44,644 bases of DNA from Microcaldota archaeon. Its GTDB lineage: Archaea > Micrarchaeota > Micrarchaeia > Anstonellales > Anstonellaceae. The notes below the pieces were generated by a model. The model was not told the DNA's origin. It worked only from the letters and a program-made list of their open reading frames with translations, and made no database searches. Location of the stretch: positions 1-44,644 of the forward strand of contig JAKAJC010000008.1 in assembly GCA_021814005.1 (NCBI GenBank). The letters are read 5' to 3'. A program made the position numbers and the translations under genes. This document shows, in pieces, positions 24,469-33,270 of this stretch. Position 1 is the first letter of the stretch, and each line of letters opens with the position of its first letter.

Positions 24469-26331
24469 ATGCTCTCAAAGAAAAAATACTCGGAATTGTC
24501 GATATACTCTCCAAAGATCAGCGCGCAGGATTACGCGCACGTCTTCGACCAGCTTATCCGCAAGCACGCCCCTCTCTTCGAATTCCTTGAATTCTCCCGT
24601 CTTTTCTCATTGCGGGGCGTGAGCCTTGTAATCAAGCGCTACAACAACACTGTCAAGATATTCACCGAAGATGCCGGAGGCATATACGCGCAGTCGGCGC
24701 TTCTCTTCCCTTTCAGGCTCAACGAGTCCAAGCAAGTCGAATTTATGCAAAGAAACGGCCCGTCATTCAAGATGAATTTCATATCCTCGAACAAGCTGTT
24801 CAATTTCCTGGTAAAGGAGGATGCGCACGAAATCCACCTGCGCATAGTGAAGTTTTTTGGAGCCTACTACGGATTCGGCACGTTTCTTGACAAGAACGGC
24901 AGGACGGGCCTGCTGATACTCTCGAAACCGAACAAATTCCTTGAAATCGATTTGGAAAACAACCCGCTTTTTTATGTCGAGCTTCTGGACCCGGTGCCAA
25001 AAATGATTTACCTCGACTCCAAGGAGCCCATTTTCAGCAAGGACGGCATAAACGTGGGCGTGGACAATTTCAGCCCTTTCCAGCACAGCCTCATAGTGGG
25101 CACATCCGGAACCGGCAAGAGCAAGCTTTTGGAGATGATGATAAAATCCATAAGCCGGAAATACCCGGACTCAAGAATTGTCGTAGTTGACCCGCATGGC
25201 GAGTTTTCAAAAACATTTCAGGGAGAGAAGGTAATCGACTTCATTGACAATTACGTCGAGCCTTTCGATGTCGGAAAAAGCAAGAGCCCCCTGATTGCGC
25301 AGTTGGTGGCTCAGCTCATCACCTCCACAATAGGGCAGGAGAGCCGGTATGCTGAGCGCGTGGTCTTCTACTCGGTCCATCTGCTCTCCTCGATAGACTC
25401 CCTCACAATGGAAAACATCAACCTGCTTCTCACAGATTCCTCAAAGCGCATGGAATTCACCGCCCAGTGCCAGAATGACGAGGTCAAGCGCTTCTTCGAC
25501 AAGGAGTTTCAGGACATCTACATGCACCACTTCAACGACGCCATCCTGCCGGTGACGAATTTCATAGGCGAATACCTCCTGTACCTGGGCGCCGGCCGCA
25601 AGCGCGAAGAGCTTGCCTCATTAATCTCGAAAAACAGGATAACCGTGATTTCATTCAACCCGCACCACTTCTCGCGCACCATAATCAAGTTCTTTGCAGG
25701 CGCGATAATCAACCAGATGTACATGCTTGCCATCGGTGAGAAACTCGACAAGCGCACCGTTCTCGTGGTGGACGAATTCCCCACCGTCGAATCAAAGGTT
25801 GTCAAGGACATTCTGGCGGAAACGCGCAAGTTCAACCTCTACATGTACGCCTCGGCGCAGTACTTGGGGCAGCTTTCAAAGCCTGTTCTTGACAGCCTGA
25901 TATCCAATGTGCGCAACGTGATATCGTTCAAGGTCACAAAAGAGGATGCGCGCCTGCTTTCCTCGATGATGGAAATCAAAGTCGAGGAATTTTTCAAAAA
26001 GGCGGTCAGCCCCTCCGAGCTTGAGGAATCAAAACGCGAGATGTTTGTCAAATTGCACACTCAGGAATGCATCATCCGCCTCTTTGAGGGGGAAAAATAC
26101 ATCCTGCCGATGAAAATGAAGACTGTGGACGTGGACAACTGGCGCAAGACCTGGGAGCCGACTTCCACCCGCCCGCCCATGAATCTCCCGCCAAAGCCGC
26201 CGTCCGCGCCTCCGCCGGCAAAGCCTCCGTCATCGCAAGCAGGGGGCAAGCCGGCCGGAACAGATGGCGGCGAAGACAAGAGAGCCCAGTATTTCAGCAG
26301 CCGCAAGCCCATGGTGTTCGGTTTAATCTAG
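24469..26331 (+). CDS. VirB4/HerA-like ATPase
   Basis: This 620-residue P-loop ATPase belongs to the FtsK/HerA/VirB4 group. Walker A is GTSGTGKS (211-218) and Walker B VLVVDEFP (Asp435, Glu436). It carries the DUF87-like VVVDPHGEFSK and the sensor-like YMYASAQYLGQLSKPVLDSL followed by ISNVRNVISFKV. Such proteins move DNA or protein, or energise secretion complexes. The N-terminal 200 residues show no family I know. The C-terminus has a proline-rich tail (PPKPPSAPPPAKPPSS) typical of flexible linkers. No membrane segment is visible. It opens the island and may be co-expressed with the radical SAM gene 246 nt on. Confidence 0.85.
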   Translation: MLSKKKYSELSIYSPKISAQDYAHVFDQLIRKHAPLFEFLEFSRLFSLRGVSLVIKRYNNTVKIFTEDAGGIYAQSALLFPFRLNESKQVEFMQRNGPSFKMNFISSNKLFNFLVKEDAHEIHLRIVKFFGAYYGFGTFLDKNGRTGLLILSKPNKFLEIDLENNPLFYVELLDPVPKMIYLDSKEPIFSKDGINVGVDNFSPFQHSLIVGTSGTGKSKLLEMMIKSISRKYPDSRIVVVDPHGEFSKTFQGEKVIDFIDNYVEPFDVGKSKSPLIAQLVAQLITSTIGQESRYAERVVFYSVHLLSSIDSLTMENINLLLTDSSKRMEFTAQCQNDEVKRFFDKEFQDIYMHHFNDAILPVTNFIGEYLLYLGAGRKREELASLISKNRITVISFNPHHFSRTIIKFFAGAIINQMYMLAIGEKLDKRTVLVVDEFPTVESKVVKDILAETRKFNLYMYASAQYLGQLSKPVLDSLISNVRNVISFKVTKEDARLLSSMMEIKVEEFFKKAVSPSELEESKREMFVKLHTQECIIRLFEGEKYILPMKMKTVDVDNWRKTWEPTSTRPPMNLPPKPPSAPPPAKPPSSQAGGKPAGTDGGEDKRAQYFSSRKPMVFGLI

Positions 26332-26405
26332 GCAAGCTGGCATTTTCCCGGGCAAGCCTGCCATTCTCTTTGGCAAACCTGCATTGTTCAGCCAAAGCTG
26401 ACTTT
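26331..26405. repeat. Four imperfect 20-21 bp tandem repeats
   Basis: Units start at 26331, 26351, 26372 and 26391 with a core like GGCAAGCCTGCCATT followed by a pyrimidine run. They begin at the last base of the ATPase stop codon and the last unit ends in ACTTTTTTCTTTT. They may be a termination or protein-binding region. Confidence 0.6.
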
Positions 26406-26519
26406 TTTCTTTTCCGGCCCTTTTTTTGGCACGCATGATTCGCGTTATGCTCACCCAGCCCCAGCCAGACCAGAATTTCTGTTTATAAATGAAAATACGC
26501 GCTTCTGACGTTAGATACA

Positions 26520-26529
26520 TTTATATATA
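26520..26529 (+). promoter_or_regulatory. TATA box of the radical SAM gene
   Basis: TTTATATATA predicts transcription from about 26550 and a short leader before the ATG at 26577. Confidence 0.6.
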
Positions 26530-26576
26530 CTTTTAACCACAATAAATGATATAAGCCAAGGATTCGTTGGGATGCT

Positions 26577-29500
26577 ATGGACACAAAACGGGGGCTAGAC
26601 TACATACACAGCTTTGCGCCAGCCTATCCGCCGGACCAGGTCCACCCCGCGCCGCATATCATCTCCGGCGCATTGAACGACTCGGGCTATTCTTCCGGCA
26701 TCATCTACTCCAACATCGAGGCAATGGATTACCTCATAAAAAAGAACGGCGGATACGAGCTTGTCGCGCGGATGCGCCAGCCTGTGCAAACCGTCTCAGA
26801 TTTCAGGGATTATGTAAAAGCAAAGCGCTCTATTCGGGCAATACTTGAGGCCGAGAGCGCGAAAAACGGCAACGAATATTTCTCCTATGTCCACAACCAG
26901 GTGTATTACAGAAGCAAATACGACACCAAATCAATCGAGGGCCTGGTGCAGGCGGCAAAAGACCCCGAGTCAAGCATTTTCTATGATTATATCCAGGAAA
27001 GCCTGATGCCTCGAATACTTGAGGACAAGCCGCTTCTGATTGGTTCCACGCTCACAAACAGCAAGCAGGCTGCATTTGCAATGGCCCTCGCGGGCATTGT
27101 TAACGCTCAATACAAAAGCGAGCTTCCTGACACCAAATTCGTTGTCGGAGGATTCCTTCCCACGGTCAACAAGGAGAATTTCATCTCATCAGTGCCTCTT
27201 AGCCAAGCATACTTGGATTTCTTCAACCTGATTCCGTATGTAATCCACAACGAGGGAGAGCAGGCAATTGTCGAGCTTATGGAGCACGTGAAAGGCAGGC
27301 GGGGCATCAGCGAAGTATCCCAGCTTATTTATTTGCAAGGAAACCGCGCAGTAGGCACAAGCCTCGATGCGAACGGGCTGATAATCCCAAGCAAAATGGG
27401 TTTTGACCGCCAAAACCGCAAGATAGATTTCCACTATTCCTATCCAAAAGAAATCGCCGACCTTCTCTACCTCCCGCAGGATTCAAAGGAGATAAGCCTG
27501 CTCATCGACCGCGGCTGCCCTTTCAGCTGCAACTGGTGCTCAATCGACAAGGGCTACAACGGCATGGCAATCCATGTGGACAACCTCAAGCGCAAAGCCA
27601 TGGGCCTGAAAGTGGTGGACGACTCGAGGATAATCCGCTTCTGCCGAATAGATGAAGTGGCGCGGGAGGTTGGCAAGATTGCGGCCCAAAACAAGATTGC
27701 GGTCATGAGCCTCTCGGACGAGCGCGCGGATGCGAAGAAGCTGTTGGAGCTCTCAGGCGCTCTCAAGGCCCAAGGGCTCAATCTCGCATCCTCCGCATAT
27801 TCCACAGTGGACATGGAATACCTTGACCCCGCAGTCTGCAAAAAGCTTTCAGAAAACGGCGTGAAATTCCTGCAGTTCGGAGTCGAGACCCTTTCCCGAA
27901 ATTCGCTCAAGGCAAGCAACAAGGGCCAGAACATACCTACCATCGACGCGCAGGGCAAAATATTCTCAAACTTGTTCAAGGCGGGAGTGATGCCCCATAT
28001 TTTCCTAATGATTCGCCTTCCAGCTCAGCGCAATTCCGACCTTCTTGCCTCATTGGCATTCATCGAAAAGAATTCGGAAAACATCCTCACAATCAAGCCC
28101 ACCATTTTCAAGGTGAGCAAAGGCAGCCGGGATTCGGTCTTGCCGGGGGAATCCGGCCTCAAGCTAAAAACCGGAACTTCCGGGGATTTTGGCGCAAACA
28201 TCCAGTACTCCCGCAGCAACGGGCTTATCAGCGGCAACCAGGCAGATGCCTGGAAAAACCTGCTTGACTCCTGGATTTCGCTATACCACATCTACAACCC
28301 AGTCACCCGCGAGCTTGGCCCAACAGAGAGGCTTGCAGCCGGCATGGACAACGTGGTTAAAATCGCCAGGGAATTGAAAAAAGACGGGGATTACGCCTAC
28401 CGCATCCTGGATTCCGCGCATGAGGAGCGCAACGGATACGCCCCAAAAGCCCTTCATGCGAATGCAATCCGCAATCTCAAGCGCGACATGGGCAGGGCGG
28501 TGCATGCCTGCATCGAGGAATTCTCGGACGAGGCATCCACGCCCGAGCTTGGGAAAAAGGGTTCGAAGCAGCGCGCGGAAGCCATCGCCAAGCTTGTGGC
28601 AGCAAGCATTCTCTCCGGCAATTTCGATACAACAAACGCATTGCTTAAGAAAAAATTCCAGAACAATTCCGAGCGCAGCAAGATTGTCAAAATGGCCGAA
28701 GCGCTTGTCCCGGCATCCGCACAATCGCTTACCGAAGAGAAGCGCATAATGCACGCATTCCCGCTTCTGGTGCAGTCCGGCGAATCGTTCCTCACCGAGA
28801 TGCAGAAAGAGCAGCCTGCCAAGAAGGAGAAGGGCCCCCTCCACCTGTTCGAGACTTTGGGCAAATACCGCACCAAGCTTGCAGTCGCAGCCTCATTCAT
28901 CGTCATGTCCACTCTGGGGGTAAACGTCGGGCTCAAGGCAAGGGAGCAGGAAAGGCAGGAAATGGTAAAGTCAATCAGCTCCTACATGGACAAGAATATC
29001 AAGAATGTGATGCCCACAATCGCAATCATGGACTATGTCCGTGGAAAGAACGATGTTGCGCTCAGCGACATGGGCTATGACGAAGTCAAGAAAATCAGCG
29101 AGTTCATCAGCCTTGACACAAACATGGCTTCCTGGGAAGAGAATAGATTCAGGCACGAATATGACCATGGTCCAACAGTCGGATATTGGAATTCAATGCA
29201 AACCTCCGATCTGCTCAAAGACTATGCCCAGATGAAGGAATACCGCTCAGAATTCCTCAAAAATGACAGCCTTGAGCGGATGGACTACGAGCTCAAGAAA
29301 GTCTATGGCGACATGGCAAAGTCTGACCAGTACATCGCCCGTTATGTGCATGCAACCGGGAAAAATCCCAATGAGCTCCCCCCAGAGAAACTGTCATTGG
29401 GCGACCTGTACAGGGTATCCGAAGTTTTCGACATGGACTGCGACAACATCATGCGCCAAGTCAACTACAACAAGCCAGCATTCAAGAATATGATAAATTC

Positions 29501-29804
29501 CACAAATGACTGGATGGTTGCCCACCGCTCCGATTTGGCGCAGCTAAAGGAATTTGTTGTAAAGCAGAACGAGCTGCTTGCCAAAGGGCATATCGTGGCG
29601 CAGCTCAACTCGCAAACTGCAATTTCGCAAAACAGCATCGACTCAAAGCAACTCTCAATTTCGCACAGCGAGGCATCGCTCCAAATCCAGAAATCTGCCC
29701 AAAAAACAAGAAACAAAATCGACTTGGCTGCAAACAACTCAAGCATTGCCTCAAAGCAGGCTCAATCCGGCCGGAATGCAAGAGCAAATATCTCCCGCGT
29801 GTAA
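26577..29804 (+). CDS. Radical SAM protein with membrane segment and C-terminal extension
   Basis: This 1075-residue protein contains the radical SAM cluster motif Cys314-x3-Cys318-x2-Cys321 (DRGCPFSCNWCSIDKGY), which binds a 4Fe-4S cluster and cleaves SAM. Before it, residues about 150-200 (PLLIGSTLTNSKQAAFAMAL and TKFVVGG) look like the Rossmann-type domain of B12-binding radical SAM enzymes, but I see no DxHxxG cobalamin motif. After it, GVKFLQFGVETLSRNSLKAS and MPHIFLMIRLP fit the barrel. From about 600 the protein is helical. A membrane helix lies near 768-788, then about 285 residues of unknown helical domain with a Ser/Gln-rich coiled tail. This extension is not usual for the family. 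The substrate is unknown. Confidence 0.8.
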   Translation: MDTKRGLDYIHSFAPAYPPDQVHPAPHIISGALNDSGYSSGIIYSNIEAMDYLIKKNGGYELVARMRQPVQTVSDFRDYVKAKRSIRAILEAESAKNGNEYFSYVHNQVYYRSKYDTKSIEGLVQAAKDPESSIFYDYIQESLMPRILEDKPLLIGSTLTNSKQAAFAMALAGIVNAQYKSELPDTKFVVGGFLPTVNKENFISSVPLSQAYLDFFNLIPYVIHNEGEQAIVELMEHVKGRRGISEVSQLIYLQGNRAVGTSLDANGLIIPSKMGFDRQNRKIDFHYSYPKEIADLLYLPQDSKEISLLIDRGCPFSCNWCSIDKGYNGMAIHVDNLKRKAMGLKVVDDSRIIRFCRIDEVAREVGKIAAQNKIAVMSLSDERADAKKLLELSGALKAQGLNLASSAYSTVDMEYLDPAVCKKLSENGVKFLQFGVETLSRNSLKASNKGQNIPTIDAQGKIFSNLFKAGVMPHIFLMIRLPAQRNSDLLASLAFIEKNSENILTIKPTIFKVSKGSRDSVLPGESGLKLKTGTSGDFGANIQYSRSNGLISGNQADAWKNLLDSWISLYHIYNPVTRELGPTERLAAGMDNVVKIARELKKDGDYAYRILDSAHEERNGYAPKALHANAIRNLKRDMGRAVHACIEEFSDEASTPELGKKGSKQRAEAIAKLVAASILSGNFDTTNALLKKKFQNNSERSKIVKMAEALVPASAQSLTEEKRIMHAFPLLVQSGESFLTEMQKEQPAKKEKGPLHLFETLGKYRTKLAVAASFIVMSTLGVNVGLKAREQERQEMVKSISSYMDKNIKNVMPTIAIMDYVRGKNDVALSDMGYDEVKKISEFISLDTNMASWEENRFRHEYDHGPTVGYWNSMQTSDLLKDYAQMKEYRSEFLKNDSLERMDYELKKVYGDMAKSDQYIARYVHATGKNPNELPPEKLSLGDLYRVSEVFDMDCDNIMRQVNYNKPAFKNMINSTNDWMVAHRSDLAQLKEFVVKQNELLAKGHIVAQLNSQTAISQNSIDSKQLSISHSEASLQIQKSAQKTRNKIDLAANNSSIASKQAQSGRNARANISRV

Positions 29805-29809
29805 TCCGC

Positions 29810-30793
29810 CTACTTAAATTCCGGCAGCGCTCCGGGGAACAAATCCAGCTTGTACTCCTTAACCTCAAGGCAGTGTTCATGGTTCAAAATGGCGTCCGGG
29901 AATTTCTCGTAAATGCTTGAGATTGCGGCATACATGCTCGCATCCTCCGCAGCGTCAAGGTCTATTTCAAAATCCCATGCGCCCAAAACCTTCTGCGGCC
30001 ACACCACGTTGGGCATTGCCCCGCAGAATTTGATGAATTTCTCCCTCTTCTCGCTGTCCATCGACTTCAAATAAAGAATAAGCTTGTTGAAGCTTCTTCC
30101 AAAAGCCCTCACATTTATGTGCGCCTTGTATGCAAGAATCACTTCGTCATCTTCCAACTGCTTCATCCTGTAAGCAACCTTTCTTGGGGTGGAGCCAATC
30201 GCCTTTGCTATCGTTTTCACAGGCGCGCGGGCATTGTTTGCAATCGCCCTCAAAATCTTCATGTCAAGCTCGTCCGCAGGCCTTGGCTTGTCCGTCAATG
30301 TATGATAAACAATGGATTTCGCCTCGCTCTCCACAACGCTTCCTCTTGGCTGGTGCGCAAGATACAAAGTCTGCGTCACCGCCCTCTCCAAAACAACTTC
30401 CGAGTATTTTTCCATGAATTTTTCAATCTCGTCAGCAAATTCAGACGGCGTGCGGATAAGGAAGGCCGCAATCACGTCCCACCTGCCTGCCGTGTGCGCC
30501 ACCCACTCGGTTTTCTTGTGCTCCTTGAAATAGCTGCAAATCTCGTCCACAAGCGCTGGCTTTGGCGCCTTCAGCCTCATGTAAAGCTTGTATTTGTAAA
30601 ATCCCAGCTTGAAGTAGTTTGTAATCGTATGATACCTGATTATGCATCCCGCCTTCTCAAGCCTTGAAATTCTGTAGCTCACGGCCTCAGGCGACATGTG
30701 CACAGCCTTTGCAATCGCCTTTAGGGGAATTCTTGCATTTTCCTCGAGCTTTCCGAGGATATCAAGGTCTTTTTTGGTTATCTTCTCAGGCAT
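29810..30793 (-). CDS. AsnC/Lrp-family transcriptional regulator with two tandem modules
   Basis: This 327-residue protein carries the Lrp plan twice. Helix-turn-helix 1 (TKKDLDILGKLEENARIPLK, then AIAKAVHMSPEAVSYRISRL) is followed by a RAM-like ligand domain. Near residue 180 a second helix-turn-helix (LDMKILRAIANNARAPVKTI, then AKAIGSTPRKVAYRMKQL) has its own RAM-like domain. Ordinary Lrp proteins are about 150 residues with one of each. It is divergent from the cysteine-rich array and convergent with the radical SAM gene, so it may control one or both. A TATA-like TTTATTAATTT lies 25 nt before the ATG and a palindrome overlaps it, which suggests autoregulation. Confidence 0.88.
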   Translation of the reverse strand: MPEKITKKDLDILGKLEENARIPLKAIAKAVHMSPEAVSYRISRLEKAGCIIRYHTITNYFKLGFYKYKLYMRLKAPKPALVDEICSYFKEHKKTEWVAHTAGRWDVIAAFLIRTPSEFADEIEKFMEKYSEVVLERAVTQTLYLAHQPRGSVVESEAKSIVYHTLTDKPRPADELDMKILRAIANNARAPVKTIAKAIGSTPRKVAYRMKQLEDDEVILAYKAHINVRAFGRSFNKLILYLKSMDSEKREKFIKFCGAMPNVVWPQKVLGAWDFEIDLDAAEDASMYAAISSIYEKFPDAILNHEHCLEVKEYKLDLFPGALPEFK

Positions 30794-30819
30794 AAAATAG
30801 ATAATAATTCAAAATTAAT

Positions 30820-30835
30820 AAAGATTTGTATCTTT
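30820..30835. promoter_or_regulatory. Palindrome, candidate operator of the AsnC-type regulator
   Basis: AAAGAT-TTGT-ATCTTT is a perfect 6-bp inverted repeat with a 4-nt AT-rich centre. It overlaps the upstream edge of the regulator's TATA element and lies about 70 nt before the array's TATA box. Lrp-family sites are short palindromes of this kind. Confidence 0.55.
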
Positions 30836-30900
30836 CCGAAAAAATTTACCTGAAAGTATTTAATAAAATGACTGGGAAACGTTTGTATTGTTTATAGAAG

Positions 30901-30909
30901 TATAAAAAT
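30901..30909 (+). promoter_or_regulatory. TATA box of the cysteine-rich gene array
   Basis: TATAAAAAT is centred 25 nt before the ATG at 30929. A second TTTATAG ten nt earlier and a GGGGAAG in front of the ATG leave room for a short leader instead. Confidence 0.6.
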
Positions 30910-30928
30910 ATGTTTATTGGGGAAGAAA

Positions 30929-32518
30929 ATGAGCGAACCTTATGATTCATTGGACAAGCGCTTTCGTGGCGCCTGCAAAGTGCTCTTTGGCAAGGATGTC
31001 GGGAGCCTCTCAAAGTACGAGCCATGGCTAATCGAGCACATCGAGCCTGTTTTCCACAAAAAATCCGCCCTTTCAGGCAAACCGGTCTCGTTTGCAATCC
31101 GAAACTTCAACCACAACGCGCGTTTCATCTCTTTTGACGAAATAGATTTCAACAAAAAAAATGCCCTTGACACCGAAAAAATCACTGGAATAAGCTCCAT
31201 CCTTTCGCAGATAAACGACCGGCTGTATTACTGCGGCAACATAATCTCGGGCCAGTCCGGGCAGATTGAGAAAAGCTCGAACATAGACTCAAGCTTCTAC
31301 ATGTCCAACTGCTCCCGTTTTTACGAATCAAAATACTGCGCATTTTGCAATTTCGGCGGCGTGGGCTCGGAGGACTGCTTTGGCTGCAACGGGCTTGGGG
31401 ACAGCGCATTATGCATCAAATGCCCTGAGACATACAACTACAAGCGCTGCTTCGAGCTTTGGTGGAGCCAGTCCTGCTCAGACTGCTACTATTCAATCGG
31501 GCTTAACAACTGCTCAGACTGCATGTTCTGCTTTCATCTCAAAAACAAGAGGCATTGCATCGGAAACGTTCAGCTCACCCCTGCCGAATGCAATGAGGCA
31601 AAGAAAAGGCTTCTCTCGCAGATGGCAGCCGAGCTTGAGAAGAACGGCAGGCTTCCGTCCCTCGTGGAGATTTCCAAAAACGCCAAGCTCGACCTTTCAG
31701 GCATCCAGCTTCCCCCAGACGATGCAAACGATGGCGAAAACATGGCGCCAATCCTCGAATCATTTAATCAGGCATCAAAGCTTGTGCTTGGAAAAGAGCT
31801 TTCCGGCGGGCTTTTAGCCTACGAGCAATGGCTGTTGCAAAAAAAGCGCGCAATCGAGAAATTCCCATCAGCATTAAGCAAAAAAACTGTTTACCGCGGC
31901 GATTACTGCAATGCAGCCCTTATGCCAAAGGACAGGCTTGTGAAGGCAAATGAGGCGTTCTTTCTTGCGGACAAGCTCAAGCTTTCGCATGAGGAGGCAG
32001 CAGCATCCAGCTTCGATAGCCTGAAGCATATCTTGGGCAAAATAGCATTCTTTTCCCCAGAATATTACGCAGGCACCCGCTCAAACATCATCCAATGCCC
32101 TCAGGCAATGGACGCATCCAACTGCTACAAGGCAATTGCAACCGTGTTTGCCAAGAACTGCGCAATCGGCATGTGGCCCCGCCATTCAGAGGCACTGTTC
32201 GGCTTTGATGCAGTCAAGAAAAGCTCGTTCTGCATAAACTGCTACGAGTCGGTGAACATCAAGAGATGCTTTGAGTGCGACAGCTGCACAAGCTCGTCCG
32301 ACTGCTATTTCTGCCACAATGCCGAAAACTGCGAGGAGTGCATGTTCTGCTTCAACGCAAAGGGCTTGCGTTATGCAATTGGCAACGTGCAGCTTCCAAA
32401 AGAGGAATACTTGAAAATAAAGAAGCTTGTTCTTGCCGAAATTGTTGCGAAATTAGAGAAAGACAAGAAGCTTGACTTGAGCATCTACAACCTAGGTGCA
32501 GGGCAGGCGGTTGATTAG
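30929..32518 (+). CDS. Cysteine-ladder repeat protein, fused N and C modules (array gene 1)
   Basis: This 529-residue protein consists of two homologous modules. Each begins with a helical head (ACKVLFGKDVGSLSKYEPWL; ASKLVLGKELSGGLLAYEQW). About nine 12-residue repeats follow, then a lysine-rich helical end after IGNVQLPKEEYLKIKKL. In the C module (from about 376) the repeats run FGFDAVKKSSFC, INCYESVNIKRC, FECDSCTSSSDC, YFCHNAENCEEC, with Cys at positions 3 and 12. The N module repeats start near 102, with one 13-residue unit. A Pro/Asp-rich linker joins them. No signal peptide or membrane helix, so cytosolic. Metal binding, a disulfide ladder or scaffold roles are all possible. The next gene starts 1 nt after the stop. 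Confidence 0.8.
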   Translation: MSEPYDSLDKRFRGACKVLFGKDVGSLSKYEPWLIEHIEPVFHKKSALSGKPVSFAIRNFNHNARFISFDEIDFNKKNALDTEKITGISSILSQINDRLYYCGNIISGQSGQIEKSSNIDSSFYMSNCSRFYESKYCAFCNFGGVGSEDCFGCNGLGDSALCIKCPETYNYKRCFELWWSQSCSDCYYSIGLNNCSDCMFCFHLKNKRHCIGNVQLTPAECNEAKKRLLSQMAAELEKNGRLPSLVEISKNAKLDLSGIQLPPDDANDGENMAPILESFNQASKLVLGKELSGGLLAYEQWLLQKKRAIEKFPSALSKKTVYRGDYCNAALMPKDRLVKANEAFFLADKLKLSHEEAAASSFDSLKHILGKIAFFSPEYYAGTRSNIIQCPQAMDASNCYKAIATVFAKNCAIGMWPRHSEALFGFDAVKKSSFCINCYESVNIKRCFECDSCTSSSDCYFCHNAENCEECMFCFNAKGLRYAIGNVQLPKEEYLKIKKLVLAEIVAKLEKDKKLDLSIYNLGAGQAVD

Positions 32519-32519
32519 G

Positions 32520-33269
32520 ATGGACATCAACGATGCATGGAAGGAGACCTGCAAGGTATTGCTGGGCGGAGAAATAGGCGATATGGCTCAGTATGAAAAA
32601 TATCTCTCAAGCCAGGTTGAGCCGATTTATCTGAAAAAATCAATCCTGTCCCAAGCCAATGTCGCGGTCTCAAACCCAAATTTCTGCAAAGGGGCAAGAT
32701 TCATGTCAAACAATGAGCAGGGGGAATACGCCAAGCGGGCAAGCAAGGCAAAACTCTCGATAAACGATGTAAAAGACATCGATTCCATCATTTCCGCAGT
32801 TTCTGAAAATTTCATCTATTCCGGAAACCACATCATCGGAAACAGCAGGGAAGTAAAAAACTCTGATTTGTGCGAAAGCTCATCCTATGTGCTCAATTCC
32901 TCAGAAGTGTATGAAAGCAAATACATTGCCTATTGCAACCTTAGCCGCAATGACGAATACATGTTCGGCTCAAATTTCTTAGGTGAGTCAAAATACTGCA
33001 TAAAATCGCATTACACCCACAAGCTTGTGCGAAGCATGGAAACGCTTAGGTGCTTTCTCTCAAGCGACTGCTATTATAGCGCAAACCTGGAGGGGTGCGC
33101 CAACTGCCTCTTCTCCTTCAACCAGCGAAACCGCAGCAACCTGATTGGAAATGCCCAGTTTTCGCAAGAAGAATACAACAAGCTCAAGGGAAACCTTGTC
33201 GCCCAGCTCAAGGACGAGCTGCAATCAAAGAAATCTTTGCCGATGATAATCGACATTTTGAGTGGTTAG
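32520..33269 (+). CDS. Cysteine-ladder repeat protein, N module alone (array gene 2)
   Basis: This 249-residue protein matches only the N module of array gene 1: head AWKETCKVLLGGEIGDMAQY, then 12-residue repeats from about residue 101 to 208 (LNSSEVYESKYI, AYCNLSRNDEYM, FGSNFLGESKYC, IKSHYTHKLVRS), then IGNAQFSQEEY. It has fewer cysteines than the fused N modules, with Ser, Leu or Met at many ladder positions. It ends SLPMIIDILSG. It is closer to array gene 5 than to its neighbours. Spacing of 1 nt on both sides indicates one transcript and coupled translation. Probably partners with the C-only protein encoded next. Confidence 0.8.
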   Translation: MDINDAWKETCKVLLGGEIGDMAQYEKYLSSQVEPIYLKKSILSQANVAVSNPNFCKGARFMSNNEQGEYAKRASKAKLSINDVKDIDSIISAVSENFIYSGNHIIGNSREVKNSDLCESSSYVLNSSEVYESKYIAYCNLSRNDEYMFGSNFLGESKYCIKSHYTHKLVRSMETLRCFLSSDCYYSANLEGCANCLFSFNQRNRSNLIGNAQFSQEEYNKLKGNLVAQLKDELQSKKSLPMIIDILSG

Positions 33270-33270
33270 C

